Shown piece after piece: positions 33,924 through 42,383 of a DNA stretch of 64,000 nt. Origin of the DNA: Eubacterium sp. ER2 (GTDB lineage: Bacteria; Bacillota; Clostridia; Lachnospirales; Lachnospiraceae); NCBI RefSeq assembly GCF_000765215.1, contig NZ_JPJE01000004.1, positions 1-64,000 on the forward strand. The letters run 5' to 3'. The notes below the pieces were generated by a model, which searched no databases, had not been told where the DNA came from, and saw only the letters and a program-made list of their open reading frames with translations. Each line of letters starts with the position of its first letter. Position 1 is the stretch's first letter. Both the position numbers and the translations under genes were made by a program.

Positions 33924-33997
33924 GACTCTTCCGCCAAAAATAACAGGAATTTCTCTTCCCCTTTACAGCGGTCCGGCCTCCGGCCCGGCGCCGCTGC

Positions 33998-34035
33998 AAA
34001 AAAGAGCGGCAGACCGCTTAAGTCCGCCGCTCTTT
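33998..34035 (-). terminator. Terminator of the cytidylate-kinase-like gene
   Basis: A 10-bp stem (34001-34010 with 34026-34035, AAAGAGCGGC/GCCGCTCTTT) is followed on the minus strand by T-rich sequence. A second G+C-rich inverted repeat lies at about 33967-33996 without a T run. Confidence 0.8.
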
Positions 34036-34058
34036 GCCGTGCTCTTCTCAGCCGTGCT

Positions 34059-34544
34059 TTAAATATATTCTTTTCTCTCAAAATATTTCATCAGTATGTC
34101 CGCACAGTTCTCCACGCCCAGATCCGAGGTGTTCAGTATCATGTGGTAGTTGTTCACATCCCCCCATGTCTTCCCGGTGTGCTCGTAATAGTACTCCGCC
34201 CTCTCCTGGTCTGTCTTCTCGATCTTCCGCTCCGCCTCCTCGCGGCTCAGGTTTTCCTTGCCCATGATCCTCCGGACCCGGTCCTCCTTGTCCGCGCACA
34301 CGTAGATGTTGAAGGCATTGCGCCTGTCCTTGAGTATCTCGGAGGCGCATCTTCCCAGGATGATGCAGGGCTTTTCCGCCAGCTTCTTGATGACCTCTAC
34401 TTCAGAGTCGTAGGTATGGCTGCTCATCTCCTCCTCCACATTCACCTTGTCATAGACCGGAATGCCGAGTCTCTCGGAGAGCTCCTGAGCGATCCTGCTG
34501 GCTCCCGTGCCGTAACGCCTGCTCATGGTTATCACTAGTTTCAT
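34059..34544 (-). CDS. Cytidylate kinase-like family protein
   Basis: A 161-residue P-loop protein of the Cytidylate_kin2 group. The N-terminal nucleotide-binding loop reads SRRYGTGAS in place of the more usual GRQxGSGG. The lid-like helices carry DKEDRVRRIMGKENLSREEA and a terminal N-box-like segment ILNTSDLGVE. True CMP kinase activity is uncertain in this subfamily. The ATG at 34542-34544 follows AAAGGAGGAATTGGT and is preferred to an in-frame codon 45 bp upstream. Confidence 0.85.
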   Translation of the reverse strand: MKLVITMSRRYGTGASRIAQELSERLGIPVYDKVNVEEEMSSHTYDSEVEVIKKLAEKPCIILGRCASEILKDRRNAFNIYVCADKEDRVRRIMGKENLSREEAERKIEKTDQERAEYYYEHTGKTWGDVNNYHMILNTSDLGVENCADILMKYFERKEYI

Positions 34545-34590
34545 ACCAATTCCTCCTTTGTAGTCCGGTTTTTTGTGCTGCGTGGTCATT

Positions 34591-34599
34591 ATACCATGG
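34591..34599 (-). promoter_or_regulatory. Extended -10 element before the cytidylate-kinase-like gene
   Basis: TGGTATAAT on the minus strand fits an extended -10 about 45 bp before the start codon. The two 27-28-bp direct repeats listed separately lie directly upstream of it. Confidence 0.5.
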
Positions 34600-34606
34600 C
34601 CACTAA

Positions 34607-34679
34607 GCTCGTAAGGAACCTCGCTAAGTGTCCAGGTATATATTCACACCAGGCTCGAAAGTACCTCGCCAAGTGTTCA
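34607..34679. repeat. Two imperfect 27-28-bp direct repeats, 46-bp period
   Basis: Copy 1 is at 34607-34634 and copy 2 at 34653-34679. They share GCTCG, then AAG, ACCTCGC, AAGTGT and a final CA, with four mismatches and one gap. Such a pair just upstream of a promoter could be a regulator-binding site. No coding function is visible. Confidence 0.6.
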
Positions 34680-34681
34680 CA

Positions 34682-35305
34682 TTATACCACATCTTCGCCC
34701 GGATGTACAATCCGAAGGACCCATTCCCTGCGGATTTCCCATATATTCCCGCACACGTTGAAGACAGTCCACCTGTCGATGTCGAAAATCCGGTCCCAGC
34801 TCTCCCTGATCCGCCTCTCCTCCTCCGGGTACATGCCCTTGTACCGGCCCTGGAAAAACTCAAATCCGTTGGCCACTCCCAGCTCCCTCAGGTGCTGCCT
34901 GTACTGCTCTCTGTCCTTCCCGTCCTTTGGAAGGTAGATGCGGTTCAGCACATAGTCCCACTTCTCATCATCAAAGTAGATGACCTGGTCCCTGGGCACC
35001 TCCAGCACATACACCACCGTGCCCGGGACAGGCCGCAGGCAGTTCTCCCGGCTGATGGAGCACCAGATGGGCGCCTGTACATCCGGGGGCTTTTCCACCA
35101 TGGCGGACGCCTTCCTCGTGAACCAGTCGTAGCTCTCCAGGAAGAGGGGCGCAATGTCGCCGAAATGAAGCTGCACATAAATCCTCTGGTTGATGATCCG
35201 CCCGTCCCGCTCAAGCTGGTACAGCGTCTTGTCGTTCTGCCTGGTGTAGAGACGCACTGTCTCTTTCCGATCCCTTCCCTGGTCTCTCTCCGTACTCCGC
35301 TCCAT
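34682..35305 (-). CDS. DUF3841 family protein
   Basis: A 207-residue soluble protein of the DUF3841 family, recognised by YTRQNDKTLYQLERDG at the start, PIWCSIS in the middle, VPRDQVIYFDDEKWDYVLN and the WERIFDI-like ending SWDRIFDIDRW. Function is unknown. It starts 12 nt after the prepilin-peptidase-like gene and is probably the last gene of the dus operon. The stop codon region contains TGGTATAATG. Confidence 0.8.
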   Translation of the reverse strand: MERSTERDQGRDRKETVRLYTRQNDKTLYQLERDGRIINQRIYVQLHFGDIAPLFLESYDWFTRKASAMVEKPPDVQAPIWCSISRENCLRPVPGTVVYVLEVPRDQVIYFDDEKWDYVLNRIYLPKDGKDREQYRQHLRELGVANGFEFFQGRYKGMYPEEERRIRESWDRIFDIDRWTVFNVCGNIWEIRREWVLRIVHPGEDVV

Positions 35306-35317
35306 GTCCTGTTCCTC

Positions 35318-35800
35318 CTATCTTCCCACATACCAGAGGGCCAGCTCTTCCCCCCAGAACCATGCCGCCACCATGCCAAGGCACAGAAAAGGCCCAAAAG
35401 GGATCCCATCCCTCCTGGACAGCTTCCCTCTCAGCAGGAGGGCCGCCGTCACTGCCCCGGCTGACAGAATGGCCAGGGCGCCGGCCGCCAGCACGGCTCT
35501 CCATCCCAGGAAAAATCCCCCCGCCCCTCCAAGTTTTATGTCTCCTCCGCCAAAGGCCCCCGGCAAAAGACAGCAGACCACCACCAGGGGGAGGCTGCCG
35601 CAGAGCAGACCTGCCAGCCTGTCCGCCAGGTCCAGTCCCTCCCGGCCGCACCCGGCCGGGGCTGCGCCGAGTCCCCAGCACAAAAGGCCCGCCGCCAGGA
35701 TGCCCGCCCATATCCTGTCGCGGATCTCCCGCCGCGCTATATCCTCCGCGGCCGCCCTGGCCAGCAGAAGGAGAAAAATACACAGACAAACAGTGCGCAT
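35318..35800 (-). CDS. A24 family prepilin peptidase (TadV/CpaA-like)
   Basis: A 160-residue membrane protease with about six helices and no N-terminal methylase domain, as in CpaA/TadV. The first catalytic aspartate is probably in IRDRIWAG near residue 30. The second is in the signature FGGGDIKLGG. Such enzymes process type IV or Flp-type pilins, but no pilin or assembly gene is in this window. A GTG at 35819-35821 could extend it by 7 residues and overlap dus. The ATG at 35798-35800 is preferred but lacks a strong ribosome site, so translation may be coupled to dus. Confidence 0.8.
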   Translation of the reverse strand: MRTVCLCIFLLLLARAAAEDIARREIRDRIWAGILAAGLLCWGLGAAPAGCGREGLDLADRLAGLLCGSLPLVVVCCLLPGAFGGGDIKLGGAGGFFLGWRAVLAAGALAILSAGAVTAALLLRGKLSRRDGIPFGPFLCLGMVAAWFWGEELALWYVGR

Positions 35801-35805
35801 AAGCT

Positions 35806-36762
35806 TCACACGGTATGACACTCCCTGAACAGCTCCTCGACCGCTGCCTCGTAAGCCTCCGTCCTCTCCGCCTTGCGTATCTTCTTCAGAGGCCTCCTCC
35901 CGTCCTCGAAGAGCTGTCCCATATAAGCCCAGAGCTCCTTCATCTTGAAGAGCACCGGCCTGGCTCCCGGCATCTCCTGCCTGTACCAGTCATATATCCG
36001 GTCGTGAAAGGTTCTCAGAGCCGCCTTGTCCGGCATCCTGCCGCCCTGCAGCTGCAGGTGGAGGGCCGGGTCCACAAGGAGTCCCCTGCCTATCATGACC
36101 CGGTCCAGAGCCGGGAACCGCTCTTCCAGCGCTCTCATATCCTCCCCGGTCCGGATATCCCCGTTGTAGCAGACAGGACATCTGCTGTGCTCCGCACCGT
36201 AGGAAAAAAGGTCCATATGGACCGGACCGCTGTAGAAATCCCTCTGCGTCCTGGGGTGGATGATGAGCTCCTTCAGAGGATAGCGGTTGTAAATGTCAAG
36301 GATACGGAAGAATTCCTCCGGCTCCTCCACCCCCAGCCTTGTCTTGACCGATATCTGCATCTCCCCCAGGGAGCCTTCTCCTCCGCAGGCTGAGAACACC
36401 TCCGCAAAGAAGGCGTCCAGCTCCCCCGGCTTTGCGAGAAAGCCGGAGCCCCTGTACTTGGTCACTACTGTCCTGGAGGGGCATCCCAGGTTCAGGTTGA
36501 TCTCCCGGTACCCCATCTCTCCCAGCTTCATCGCAGTGGTGATGAAATCCTGAGGATTGTTGGTGAGGAGCTGGGGCACCGTACAGATACCCCGGTTGTG
36601 GTCAGGGAGTATATCATTTTTCTCCCTGGCGCTGAACTTTCCCTTCTGCCCCGGGGCAATGAAGGCTGTAAAGTATTTCGATATGCCGGGGAACAGGCTG
36701 TGGTGCACGTTCCTGTGTATGTAGCCTGTGATCCCCTCCATGGGCGCAAAATAGTATTCCAT
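35806..36762 (-). CDS. dus: tRNA-dihydrouridine synthase
   Basis: A 318-residue FMN-dependent enzyme reducing uridines in the tRNA D-loop. It has the N-terminal FAPMEGITGYI, the catalytic cysteine motif LNLGCPSRTV, the GSGFLAKPG strand and MIGRGLLVDP near the FMN phosphate site. It is first of an operon with the prepilin peptidase and DUF3841 genes. Confidence 0.95.
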   Translation of the reverse strand: MEYYFAPMEGITGYIHRNVHHSLFPGISKYFTAFIAPGQKGKFSAREKNDILPDHNRGICTVPQLLTNNPQDFITTAMKLGEMGYREINLNLGCPSRTVVTKYRGSGFLAKPGELDAFFAEVFSACGGEGSLGEMQISVKTRLGVEEPEEFFRILDIYNRYPLKELIIHPRTQRDFYSGPVHMDLFSYGAEHSRCPVCYNGDIRTGEDMRALEERFPALDRVMIGRGLLVDPALHLQLQGGRMPDKAALRTFHDRIYDWYRQEMPGARPVLFKMKELWAYMGQLFEDGRRPLKKIRKAERTEAYEAAVEELFRECHTV

Positions 36763-36821
36763 CCTCTGTCCTCTTTCACCTTGCTTTGTCCTACTACTCT
36801 AGCATGATCCTGTGAAAAAGT

Positions 36822-38972
36822 CTATGCCCTGTGAAAGCGGATCTCCACCCGGAAGAGGTCCGCCTCTGTGGATACGTGGAGAGTGCCGCCCATCAGCTCC
36901 GTAAAGCTCCTGGCTATGGCAAGTCCCAGTCCGGAGCCCTCCGTGTTCCTGGAGGCATCTCCACGCACAAAGCGGTCCGTGATCTCCTCGGTGTCGAATG
37001 TGAGCTCTGCCGCGGACACATTTTTCATCCGGACCACCGCCTCTTTTTCTGTCTCCTCCACATCGATGAAGACTCTCGTGTGGGGAAGCGCATATTTGGT
37101 AATGTTGACGATCAGGTTTTCAAAGACCCTGTAGGCCTTCTGGCTGTCCAGCCTGAGGATGACCTTCTCCCCCGGCAGGCTCCAGCGGATGTCAAGGTCC
37201 GCTTCCTTTATATCCCTGTCGTACTCCAGCTCCACCTGCTTCAGGAGCCCGATGATGTCCAGGTCCATCAAATGCAGGGTGACGTTTTTGCTGGTGGCCC
37301 TGCTGATTTCAAAGAGGTCCTCGATGAGCACTCTCAGCCTCTGGGACTTTCGCTCCAGTATGCCGATGTACTCCCGCCTCTTTTCCTCGTCCTCCTCATG
37401 CTTCAGCAGATCCACATAGGTGATGATGGCTGTCAGGGGCGTCTTCAGGTCGTGGGACACGTTGGTGATCAGGTCAGTCTTCATCCTCTCGCTCTTTACT
37501 TCCCTCTCCACTGCTTTCCGAAAGCCGTCCTGTATCTTCACCAGCTCCTCCTGCACCGGCGTGAAGATGCCCGCATCCCCCTCAATGGGTACGTCCAGTC
37601 TCCCCTCGGCCAGCGTGCTGGTAGTCTTCAGGATCTGCCCGTACTGTTTCTGCACCCGGTTCAGGTACCTGCGCAGAAACAAAAACAGGACCACCGAGTA
37701 GATGACCAGCGCCCATACATCGTAGTACCACAGGAAGCTGATGAGCAGGATAGCGATAAAATTCAGGAGTACAACCTTCAGTATGAGCCGGTTCGTCCTG
37801 TCCCGGAAATCCAGATGGAGGAGGGCGTCGTACTGGCTCTTCACCGCCTCCTTCACTTTATGTCCGGCCCCCCGGGCTCTCTGCCGCATCGTGTCCGCCA
37901 CGCCCCTGTCGCTGTCAAAGATCCACCTGGCTCCCCGCACCAGGAGGCTGCGCTCCCGCAGGCAGGCTGCCGGTGACCGCAGGAAATCCCACAGACACCC
38001 GCCGATCCAGAACAGGATAGCAAAGAGCAGGAGCCACACGAGAAAGTTGACCCCAAAGTTCAGAGCCCGGTCCGCATCGGAGGAGGCGGACGCTGCCAAC
38101 AGCCTTCCTGTGCATGTCTTCCATATCATGATGGCAGGCCATATCATGGCGCAGGCCAGCAGGATAGCCGCTCCGGCCACCAGCTCCGGAGGCGCCCGGA
38201 ACACGGCCTCCTCCTTCTCCCTCTCCAGGGTCCTGTACAGAATGCCTGCCCCGACGGCCAGCACTGTCAGGAACAGCATGACCCATATGAAGGCAGAGCT
38301 GTCCAGGATCCAGCGGGCGTACAAATAGGCGCCCCCGTAGGCGTCCGCCGCCATGGAGGCGGACAGGCAGGACTTTACATTGTCCATGGTCATGCCGTAC
38401 ACCGCCGTCACCTCCTCCGGGAGGGACATGGGCCATCTCTCCTGCATCTGCCACTCCCGCTCCAGATCCTCCTGTCCCGAGAGGAGGGACTCCTCTATCT
38501 GGTACTGCACATCCCTGTCCAGATAGCTGCTGGCCACCTGAACATTTCCAAGGCCCCCCTCACTGTCAAAGGAAAAGCGGACCCGGATGGCGTATCCGGC
38601 GCTCCCGGAGGCGTCCAGCTTTTCAGCAGCCCCCGCGCCGCTCTCGAGGAGAGCCTCACCGCCGTCATCGCAGAGGCAGTAGTCCATGTATTTTTCCAGT
38701 CTCCGGAAATCAGACGTGTCCATCTCCTCCCGCAGCTGGGACTCATCCATATTCTTTGCGATCTCATTGTAGAGCACATAGTTGCCCTGAAGGAGGGGCG
38801 ACAGCATATCGGAGAGATACTGCGGCCCCTCGTACAGGTCCTCCGTGGCCTCCTGCCCCGCCTCCTCAAACGCGGGATAGAACAGCAGCATCGCAGCCGC
38901 GCACAGGCAGAGCACGGCCCCGGCCAGCGCCCGGCGTATCTTAGTCCTGTTTTTCAATTTTATACCCAACAC
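36822..38972 (-). CDS. Large sensor histidine kinase
   Basis: A 716-residue kinase. It has an N-terminal helix (about 14-32), an extracytoplasmic domain of about 180 residues and a cluster of further membrane helices between about 215 and 440. A HAMP-like linker is followed by the phosphoacceptor box NVSHDLKTPLTAI and a HATPase domain (NLIVNITKYALP, then GSGLGLAIARS). It overlaps the response regulator by 32 bp. The reading starts at GTG (38970-38972) with a GTGGGG site; TTG at 38967-38969 is an alternative. The unusual mid-protein membrane block could sense lipids or membrane state. That is inference. Confidence 0.88.
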   Translation of the reverse strand: MLGIKLKNRTKIRRALAGAVLCLCAAAMLLFYPAFEEAGQEATEDLYEGPQYLSDMLSPLLQGNYVLYNEIAKNMDESQLREEMDTSDFRRLEKYMDYCLCDDGGEALLESGAGAAEKLDASGSAGYAIRVRFSFDSEGGLGNVQVASSYLDRDVQYQIEESLLSGQEDLEREWQMQERWPMSLPEEVTAVYGMTMDNVKSCLSASMAADAYGGAYLYARWILDSSAFIWVMLFLTVLAVGAGILYRTLEREKEEAVFRAPPELVAGAAILLACAMIWPAIMIWKTCTGRLLAASASSDADRALNFGVNFLVWLLLFAILFWIGGCLWDFLRSPAACLRERSLLVRGARWIFDSDRGVADTMRQRARGAGHKVKEAVKSQYDALLHLDFRDRTNRLILKVVLLNFIAILLISFLWYYDVWALVIYSVVLFLFLRRYLNRVQKQYGQILKTTSTLAEGRLDVPIEGDAGIFTPVQEELVKIQDGFRKAVEREVKSERMKTDLITNVSHDLKTPLTAIITYVDLLKHEEDEEKRREYIGILERKSQRLRVLIEDLFEISRATSKNVTLHLMDLDIIGLLKQVELEYDRDIKEADLDIRWSLPGEKVILRLDSQKAYRVFENLIVNITKYALPHTRVFIDVEETEKEAVVRMKNVSAAELTFDTEEITDRFVRGDASRNTEGSGLGLAIARSFTELMGGTLHVSTEADLFRVEIRFHRA

Positions 38973-39639
38973 CCCACACCACCTTTAAATATTTCGGATT
39001 TTTCGGGTCCAGCTCGATCTTCTCCCGGATATTGCGCACGTGGACCATGACCGTGTCCGTGTTTATGGCCCTCTCCTGCCAGACTCTCTCGTAAATCTCA
39101 TCCGCCGAGAAGACCCGGCCCGGATTTTTGGCCAGGAGGAGCAGGATTTTATACTCCAGGGGCGTCAGCTTCACGGGGCTGCCGTCCACCGACACCTCCA
39201 CCGTGTCCTCGTTGATCTCCAGCCCGCCGATGACGTGGACGTTCCCCTTCACCTCCAGTTTCTCCAGGAACTTCCGGTAGCGCCGAAGCTGGGAGTTGAC
39301 CCTGGCCATCAGCTCCATAGGAGCGAAGGGCTTGGTCACATAGTCGTCTGCCCCCAGGCCAAGTCCGGTGATCTTGTCCACCTCCTCGGACTTTGCCGAG
39401 AGCATGATAACGGGGAAATCATACTTTTCTCTCAGCTTCAGCGTCATCTGGATCCCATCCATCCTCGGCATCATGATATCCACAATGGCAAGGTGGATTT
39501 CCTCCCTGTCCAGGATTTCCAGTCCCTCCACACCGTCCCGGGCCTGGAACACCTTATACCCCTGGCTTTTCAGATAGATTTCCACTCCTTCCCGGATTTC
39601 TTTATCATCCTCCACGATCAAGATATGATTGTCTTCCAT
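38941..39639 (-). CDS. OmpR-family response regulator
   Basis: A 232-residue regulator: receiver domain (IVEDDKEIREG, phosphoacceptor in AIVDIMMPRMDG, Lys in YVTKPFAPMEL) plus winged helix (ending VVWGVGYKIE). The ATG at 39637-39639 with AGGAGGAAATT gives the canonical MEDNHILIVEDD start. The reading frame extends upstream without conservation. It is followed by its kinase with a 32-bp overlap. The neighbouring glycolipid-type genes 47 bp upstream run the same way, so the system may control or be co-expressed with them. Confidence 0.92.
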   Translation of the reverse strand: MEDNHILIVEDDKEIREGVEIYLKSQGYKVFQARDGVEGLEILDREEIHLAIVDIMMPRMDGIQMTLKLREKYDFPVIMLSAKSEEVDKITGLGLGADDYVTKPFAPMELMARVNSQLRRYRKFLEKLEVKGNVHVIGGLEINEDTVEVSVDGSPVKLTPLEYKILLLLAKNPGRVFSADEIYERVWQERAINTDTVMVHVRNIREKIELDPKNPKYLKVVWGVGYKIEKQD

Positions 39640-39686
39640 AATTTCCTCCTGCTGTCTTTCTCTTTTGTCTTTCTCCTCCAAGTATA

Positions 39687-40340
39687 CTACGTCTTTTTCC
39701 GGACAAAAAGGCCGGGTTTTCCCCTCTGCGTCTCCGCGGGGAGGACAGGTATGCTCCTCCTGGTGACACTGCCGTAGCTGTGGGCCCGCACAGTCACCTT
39801 TGAGAAGGGCAGAGGGATGGCATATCTGTCCCACCGCCTCCAGAGACGGAGGCAGGCGGAGTAGCTGAGGGTAAAGCCCGTAAACTCCACCCCCAAAAGC
39901 TCCGCAAAATAAAAGGCCAGCCTTTTCGGCTCATGCCGGGGCCCCAGGGGGCCGTCCAGAGCCACAGCCAGGGAAGCGTCCCTCCCCCGGAACTCCTCCA
40001 GTATCTCCTTCAGCTTTCCAAAGGAGGCCCGGCCATCGGCCACCCGCAGGGCATGGCCGCCGCAGCTCTCCACCATCCTCTCAATGTAGTCCCCTCTCGT
40101 GTCTGCCGTGACGATGACGTGGACCGGTCTCGTCCTCCCGGCCAGCTGCTCCAGCACCAGGTTCATGCAGAAGCTGTCCTCGTGCCAGAAACCGAAGACC
40201 TGGCGGCCTGGACTGACATCGTCTTCCGCCCACTCCACCCGCAGAGTCCTTCTAAGTACTCTTAAATAGCCGAGAAAAAGAGACTGCAGCACACTCTTCC
40301 CCGCGCTCCGCCACATGTCCCGACCTGTGTCCGCCCACAT
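39687..40340 (-). CDS. LPLAT/DUF374-type acyltransferase-like protein
   Basis: A 217-residue protein resembling the DUF374 branch of lysophospholipid acyltransferases. It has FGFWHEDSF, whose His-Glu/Asp pair sits where the HX4D-type active site lies, then VTADTRGDYIERMVE, CGGHALRVADGRASFGKL and VALDGPLGPRHEPKRLA. The ATG at 40338-40340 follows GGAGG by 9 nt, giving an 89-bp overlap with the glycosyltransferase upstream. It probably modifies a membrane lipid or glycolipid. The exact acceptor is unknown. Confidence 0.7.
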   Translation of the reverse strand: MWADTGRDMWRSAGKSVLQSLFLGYLRVLRRTLRVEWAEDDVSPGRQVFGFWHEDSFCMNLVLEQLAGRTRPVHVIVTADTRGDYIERMVESCGGHALRVADGRASFGKLKEILEEFRGRDASLAVALDGPLGPRHEPKRLAFYFAELLGVEFTGFTLSYSACLRLWRRWDRYAIPLPFSKVTVRAHSYGSVTRRSIPVLPAETQRGKPGLFVRKKT

Positions 40341-41559
40341 AGCCTGCCACCTCCTTCTGCCTCTTCTCCAGGCATCCTCTGTACATCTGCTCCGCCTGCA
40401 TGGCCAGAAGGACACTCCGGCAGCCCCGGACGCTGGCCCGGGCACGGGTCCTCATCTCCTGCACCGCCGGCCCCTCCAGCGCCTTCCACACCTTCAGGCA
40501 CCAGGCGTCCACATCCTCCGGCGCCAGATAGCCGTTCCTTCCATCCTCCACTGCGTCTTCCACCCCGGTTGCCCTCACAGCCACCACCGGGCAGCCCTGC
40601 GCCAGCGCCTCCTGGATCACGATGCCCTGGGTCTCCGACCTGGAGGCAAAGAGGAACAGGTCGCTGGCGGCCAGGTAGTACTTCAGCTCCCGGTTGGGGA
40701 TATTTCCGGTAAAAATGACCATGTCCTCCAGACCCAGCTCCCGGGACAGCTCCTCCAGATGCTCCCTCTGGGTTCCCTCCCCGATGACCAGGAGGCGGAA
40801 GGGATCCATGTCCTCCTCCTTCAGCCTGCGCACTCCCTCCAGGAGAAACGGGATGTTCTTTTCTCTCTCCAGGCGGGACACGGTGCAGAACAGATATTTT
40901 CTGTCTTGCAGATACTCCTTTCGGATCTCTTCTGCCCTTCTCTCATCTGTCTCGAAAAAACTTTCCTCAAGTCCGGTGGGGAGCATTTCCACAGGGGTCC
41001 TCACACCCATCTCCAGGATCTGCCTTTTCATCCCCTTGGAGGGCGCCAGCACCAGGTCGCATTTCCCTGTGAACCACCGCATGTAGGCCGGAAGGATAAG
41101 GTCCCTCCCCGCCCGGATCAGCAGGCGCCTTATTGGCCCCGCCTTTTCTTCCTCCCTAAACAAGGGAAAATAGTGCAGATAGTCCTGGTACTTTGTGTGC
41201 CAGGTATAGACCACCGGTATATGGTACTTCTTTCTCAGCCAGAGAGCGGTATTTCCTGCAAAGACAGGCTGATGGACGTGGACACAGTCAAAGACCTCCC
41301 TCTCAAAGGCCTCTCTCACTTGCCGGTCCGCCACCCTGGGGTAGACCATGCCGTTGCTCATCTTTCTTTTAAAGCAGCTGCACCGGACCACATAGGCTTC
41401 TTCAGGGTCCTGATCCCCATTTTTCCCGTCCCCATAGTCCGGAGCAAACACCGTCACCTCGTGCCCCAGGGCCCGCAGCGCTTTCGCCTGTCTTTCCACA
41501 GAGACGGGAACGCCTCCCACAAAAGGCCTGTAATTGTTTGTCAGCATCGCGATCTTCAT
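40252..41559 (-). CDS. GT4 family glycosyltransferase
   Basis: A 435-residue GT-B fold glycosyltransferase. The N-terminal acceptor domain begins IAMLTNNYRPFVGGV. The C-terminal donor domain has the GT4 signature FASRSETQGIVIQEALAQG. Together with the GGVPVSVERQAKALRALGHEV start this resembles diacylglycerol glucosyltransferases that make membrane glycolipids. It lies between DedA and DUF374-type genes in a tight operon, consistent with a role in membrane lipid composition. Confidence 0.85.
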   Translation of the reverse strand: MKIAMLTNNYRPFVGGVPVSVERQAKALRALGHEVTVFAPDYGDGKNGDQDPEEAYVVRCSCFKRKMSNGMVYPRVADRQVREAFEREVFDCVHVHQPVFAGNTALWLRKKYHIPVVYTWHTKYQDYLHYFPLFREEEKAGPIRRLLIRAGRDLILPAYMRWFTGKCDLVLAPSKGMKRQILEMGVRTPVEMLPTGLEESFFETDERRAEEIRKEYLQDRKYLFCTVSRLEREKNIPFLLEGVRRLKEEDMDPFRLLVIGEGTQREHLEELSRELGLEDMVIFTGNIPNRELKYYLAASDLFLFASRSETQGIVIQEALAQGCPVVAVRATGVEDAVEDGRNGYLAPEDVDAWCLKVWKALEGPAVQEMRTRARASVRGCRSVLLAMQAEQMYRGCLEKRQKEVAGYVGGHRSGHVAERGEECAAVSFSRLFKST

Positions 41560-41574
41560 GTCTCATTGCCTCCT

Positions 41575-42084
41575 CTAGCTGAATATACGGATGGCAGCCT
41601 CCCCAAAGAAGTATCCTGCCCCCACAAAGAGGAGGTTCCACAGAAAGATACCAAGGGCAGAGCTCACCGTATATTTCACAAAATTCATTTTCACCATCCC
41701 CGCCGGGATGGAGATGAGCGTCCGCACCATGGGCAGCAGCTTGCTGACAAAGACGCCCACGCACCCCTTTTCCCGCAGGAACCGGATCTTTTCTTCTATG
41801 ACGGGCCTCTGCTTTGGAAATTTTCTGAAATACCATCCCAGAAGCCGGGTGCCTCCTGTCCTCCCCAGAAGGTAGAGTGCCCAGCTTCCCGTCAGCCCCG
41901 CCGCCACGGACAGGATCATCACCATGGGAAAGCTTATCTCACCCTGGGAGGCCCATATCCCCGCCAGGGGCATGATGAGCCCCGCCGGGAAGCCGGGCAG
42001 GTTCAGGTATTCCAGAAGAACGATCAGAAATATGAAAAATGCGCCATACTCAAGAAAATAGTTTGTAAGCGTCTGGATATCCAT
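41575..42084 (-). CDS. DedA family membrane protein
   Basis: A 169-residue integral membrane protein of the DedA/VTT family, some members of which move undecaprenyl phosphate or phospholipids across the membrane. It carries the family's FxGxxxP-type loop LPGFPAGLIMPLAG and the second-half arginine motif SKLLPMVRTLISIPAGMVKM. The ATG at 42082-42084 with GGAGG 9 nt upstream is preferred. A longer frame reaching 42264 has no conservation. First gene of the operon with the GT4 and DUF374-type genes. Confidence 0.9.
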   Translation of the reverse strand: MDIQTLTNYFLEYGAFFIFLIVLLEYLNLPGFPAGLIMPLAGIWASQGEISFPMVMILSVAAGLTGSWALYLLGRTGGTRLLGWYFRKFPKQRPVIEEKIRFLREKGCVGVFVSKLLPMVRTLISIPAGMVKMNFVKYTVSSALGIFLWNLLFVGAGYFFGEAAIRIFS

Positions 42085-42169
42085 AGAACACATCCTCCTT
42101 TGTATATATTTAGGATACCCACAATTTCTTAAGGAGCATGTGCCAAGAAACGAAAGATTTTCTAAAGAA

Positions 42170-42198
42170 TTGACACAGCTCCCCTCCTGTGCTACATT
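42170..42198 (+). promoter_or_regulatory. Promoter of the plus-strand MATE gene
   Basis: TTGACA (42170-42175), 17-bp spacer, extended -10 TGCTACATT with TACATT at 42193-42198. The start would be near 42205, giving a leader of about 180 nt before the MATE ATG. Confidence 0.75.
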
Positions 42199-42230
42199 TA
42201 TATAGCAAAAACATACCGCTAAAATTCTGA

Positions 42231-42296
42231 TGTGGATTTTTCTGGCACAGCCACTTTTCGCCACACACCTGCCGCCGGCAGATGTGTGGCTTTTTT
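42231..42296 (+). promoter_or_regulatory. Leader terminator with possible antiterminator (attenuator) before MATE
   Basis: GCCACACA (42260-42267) pairs with TGTGTGGC (42283-42290) around an inner CTGCC/GGCAG stem, and T6 follows (42291-42296): a textbook intrinsic terminator inside the 5' leader, about 90 nt before the MATE start. TGTGG at 42231-42235 could pair instead with CCACA at 42261-42265 and break the terminator. Whether a riboswitch, a leader peptide or a protein controls this is unknown. Confidence 0.6.
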
Positions 42297-42383
42297 ACTG
42301 CCGCCGGGCTTACAGAAGGGACGCACTTTGGTGCGCCTCATATCAGACTGAAATACAAAAGTCAGCAGAAAGGAATGAAAAAT

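Noticed and set aside
40315-42132. 605-codon open frame on the plus strand
   Set aside because: It runs antisense to the GT4 and DedA genes, has no ribosome site or family motif, and arises from G+C-rich codon bias.
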